A stretch of 64,000 nt of DNA from Dyadobacter sp. 3J3 (GTDB taxonomy: Bacteria; Bacteroidota; Bacteroidia; Cytophagales; Spirosomataceae): positions 62,001 to 126,000 of the forward strand of contig NZ_VTOL01000011.1 of assembly GCF_009801115.1 (NCBI RefSeq), in the 5' to 3' direction. The first letter of the stretch is position 1. Each line of letters starts with the position of its first letter. The notes beneath the pieces are model-generated. The model was not told where the DNA came from. It saw only the letters and a list, made by a program, of their open reading frames with translations, and did no database searches. The translations under genes and the position numbers were made by a program. Shown in pieces: positions 62,480-64,000 of the stretch.

Positions 62480-64000
62480 ATGTCAAAAATACCATTGATA
62501 GGACAACCCGTCAGCAGGTTGGAAGGCCAGATGAAAGTAACCGGTTCGGCCAAATATTCAGGTGAATATAATATGCCCGGTTTGTTATACGGCTACGTTG
62601 TAAACAGCACAATTGTAAGGGGTGAAATCATTAGTATCAACACAGCAGATGTCAAAAAAATATCAGGGGTAGTTGAAATATTCACGCATGAAAACCGTCC
62701 TTCTCTGGCCTGGTTTAATATGCAGTATGCCGATATGGATGCCCCGGCGGGATCTCCGTTTCGTCCGCTGCACGACAATGAAATAAAATATTATGGCCAA
62801 CCAATTGTGCTGGTGGTGGCCGAGACTTTTGAACTTGCCCGTTATGCTGCCTCACTCATTGAGGTCAGGTATAAAGAGGAGAAATTTTCAACCGATATTC
62901 AGGCCAGTCTAGCCAAGGCGCGCGCCCCAAAAGTTGGGATGGCTGCAGCTTTAAAACCTTTACCACCAAAGCCGAAAGGTGATTTTGAAAAAGCTTATGC
63001 CAGTTCTGCGGCTCAGGCTTCGGGAGAATTTTTTCATGGTACTGAGCATCACAATCCGTTGGAATTATTTACGACGACAACGATTTATGAAGGAGAAGGA
63101 AAGCTGACGATATACGACAAAACACAGGGAACTGTTAATTGCCAACTATATGTAGGAAATGTTTTTGGACTTCATTTTAAAGATATAAGGGTAATTTCGC
63201 CTTATGTTGGAGGTGCTTTTGGTGCAGGTTTACGGCCTCAATACCAATTGTTTATGTCAGTTATGGCATCTTTGGAGTTGAAAAAAAATGTGCGGGTAAC
63301 GCTTGACCGAGACCAGATGTTTACTTTCGGATATCGCCCGCCAACAATACAAACAACACGTTTTGGTGCAAATGCTGACGGAACTGTTACTGCACTAAAT
63401 CACGAAGCAATTGGCCAGACTTCTCAGTTCGAAGATTATACAGAAGTTGTGGTTAACTGGGCGAATATGCTGTATCCCGCTCAGAATACACTTTTCAAAT
63501 ATAAAATGGTTCCATTGGATGTTTTTAGTCCTTTGGATATGCGCGCCCCGGGCGGAAGTACAGGAATTCACGCCATTGAAAGTACGATGGACGAACTGGC
63601 TTACAAGCTCAATATAGATCCTTTGGAGCTTCGTCTTATCAATTATACGTTGCATGATGAAAGTACGGATCGTCCGTTTTCCAGTAAGGAATTACGCGAA
63701 TGTTATTTGCAGGGAGCCGAGAAATTTGGCTGGAAAAATCGAAATCCTGAACCACGCAGTATGCGCCATGGCAATAAACTTGTCGGCTACGGTATGGCTA
63801 CGGGAATCTGGGAAGCTATGACTGTTCCGGCTCGGGCGGAAGCAATTATTACAGAAGATGGTAAACTATTGGTTAACAGTGCTGTGACCGATATTGGTAC
63901 CGGAACATTGACTGTTATGACGCAAATTGCTGCCGATGAATTAGGTTTGCCAATGGAAGACGTAACCTTTTCCTATGGCGACAGCAAAATGCCTTTTGCA
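62480..64000 (+). CDS. Aldehyde/xanthine oxidoreductase, molybdenum cofactor subunit (PaoC-like), 3' end beyond window
   Basis: 507 codons are open from ATG 62480 to the last base, so the gene continues past the window. PVSRLEGQMKVTGSAKYSGE is the family start, HNPLELFTTTT and SPYVGGAFGAGLRPQ form the Mo-cofactor region, VRVTLDRDQMF and DMRAPGGSTG follow, and VTDIGTGTLTVMTQIAADEL is near the edge. The catalytic Glu near the C-terminus is out of view. It lies 16 bp after the FAD gene. The substrate (aldehyde, purine or heterocycle) is not decided by what is seen. Confidence 0.93.
   Translation, partial: MSKIPLIGQPVSRLEGQMKVTGSAKYSGEYNMPGLLYGYVVNSTIVRGEIISINTADVKKISGVVEIFTHENRPSLAWFNMQYADMDAPAGSPFRPLHDNEIKYYGQPIVLVVAETFELARYAASLIEVRYKEEKFSTDIQASLAKARAPKVGMAAALKPLPPKPKGDFEKAYASSAAQASGEFFHGTEHHNPLELFTTTTIYEGEGKLTIYDKTQGTVNCQLYVGNVFGLHFKDIRVISPYVGGAFGAGLRPQYQLFMSVMASLELKKNVRVTLDRDQMFTFGYRPPTIQTTRFGANADGTVTALNHEAIGQTSQFEDYTEVVVNWANMLYPAQNTLFKYKMVPLDVFSPLDMRAPGGSTGIHAIESTMDELAYKLNIDPLELRLINYTLHDESTDRPFSSKELRECYLQGAEKFGWKNRNPEPRSMRHGNKLVGYGMATGIWEAMTVPARAEAIITEDGKLLVNSAVTDIGTGTLTVMTQIAADELGLPMEDVTFSYGDSKMPFA

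Overview
The window looks like a chromosomal segment of a Bacteroidota bacterium of the order Cytophagales; Dyadobacter or a close relative in the Spirosomaceae is my best guess, by inference rather than database match. The signs are outer-membrane proteins of Bacteroidota type (GLPGLI, DUF3078, 'putative porin', a type IX secretion C-terminal domain), promoter-like TAnnTTTG elements, an ssrA (tmRNA) gene whose tag reads GENTYAMAA, and moderate-to-low GC with AT-rich intergenic DNA.

Layout. 1-4.6 kb: end of an outer-membrane beta-barrel gene, a GLPGLI protein, an OmpA-like lipoprotein and a secreted serine hydrolase. 4.7-7.5 kb: divergent acyl-CoA ligase and threonine/serine dehydratase. 7.6-10 kb: small lipoprotein, an AT-rich PD-(D/E)XK protein, a DUF4174 protein and a small unknown. 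10-16.1 kb (minus strand): AddB-like nuclease, putative porin and lpxK. 16.2-20 kb: menC, then a minus-strand group of an NlpC/P60 hydrolase, hemF and a free-standing EF-Tu domain-III-like protein. 20.3-20.7 kb: tmRNA. 20.7-24.5 kb: a decayed island directly downstream of tmRNA with a broken tyrosine recombinase, a frameshifted Crp/Fnr regulator, a broken PAS protein and a possible transposase scrap.

24.5-33 kb: a type IX-secreted protein, a receiver-only response regulator divergent from a CheB-CheR-PAS-histidine kinase fusion, rpiA and a small unknown. 33-37 kb: a GH9 glycosidase fused to a polysaccharide-deacetylase-like domain, a CBM9-like protein and a small unknown. 37.2-40.1 kb (minus): a four-gene unit of ABC ATPase, membrane permease, YtrA-type GntR regulator and a GIN-domain-like protein, preceded by a candidate operator. 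40.3-45.3 kb: DUF3078, an M20 peptidase, nagB and a GH109-type enzyme. 45.6-52.7 kb: a TonB-dependent receptor divergent from a very large hybrid sensor kinase. 52.9-55.6 kb: a secreted protein built of 66-bp repeats, two tandem paralogues of unknown function and a small secreted basic protein. 55.6-60.5 kb: phytanoyl-CoA dioxygenase-like protein, secreted sugar isomerase-like TIM barrel, DUF218 protein, GyrI-like protein, and a Crp/Fnr regulator next to an AhpD-like protein. 60.9 kb to the end: a three-gene molybdenum aldehyde/xanthine oxidoreductase operon, the last gene running off the window.

Themes. Much of the window is cell-envelope and carbohydrate biology: GH9-deacetylase fusion, CBM9, GH109 plus NagB (amino-sugar use), TonB receptor and the sensor kinase. 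Housekeeping genes (lpxK, menC, hemF, rpiA, ssrA) are interspersed. I did not find a clear complete new defence or mobile system. The most notable items are the relic island at ssrA, the stand-alone EF-Tu-domain-III-like gene, the GH9-deacetylase fusion with a hairpin in its leader, the inverted-repeat operator before the ABC/GntR operon, and a short candidate RNA with its own promoter-like box and terminator at about 2.07-2.15 kb.
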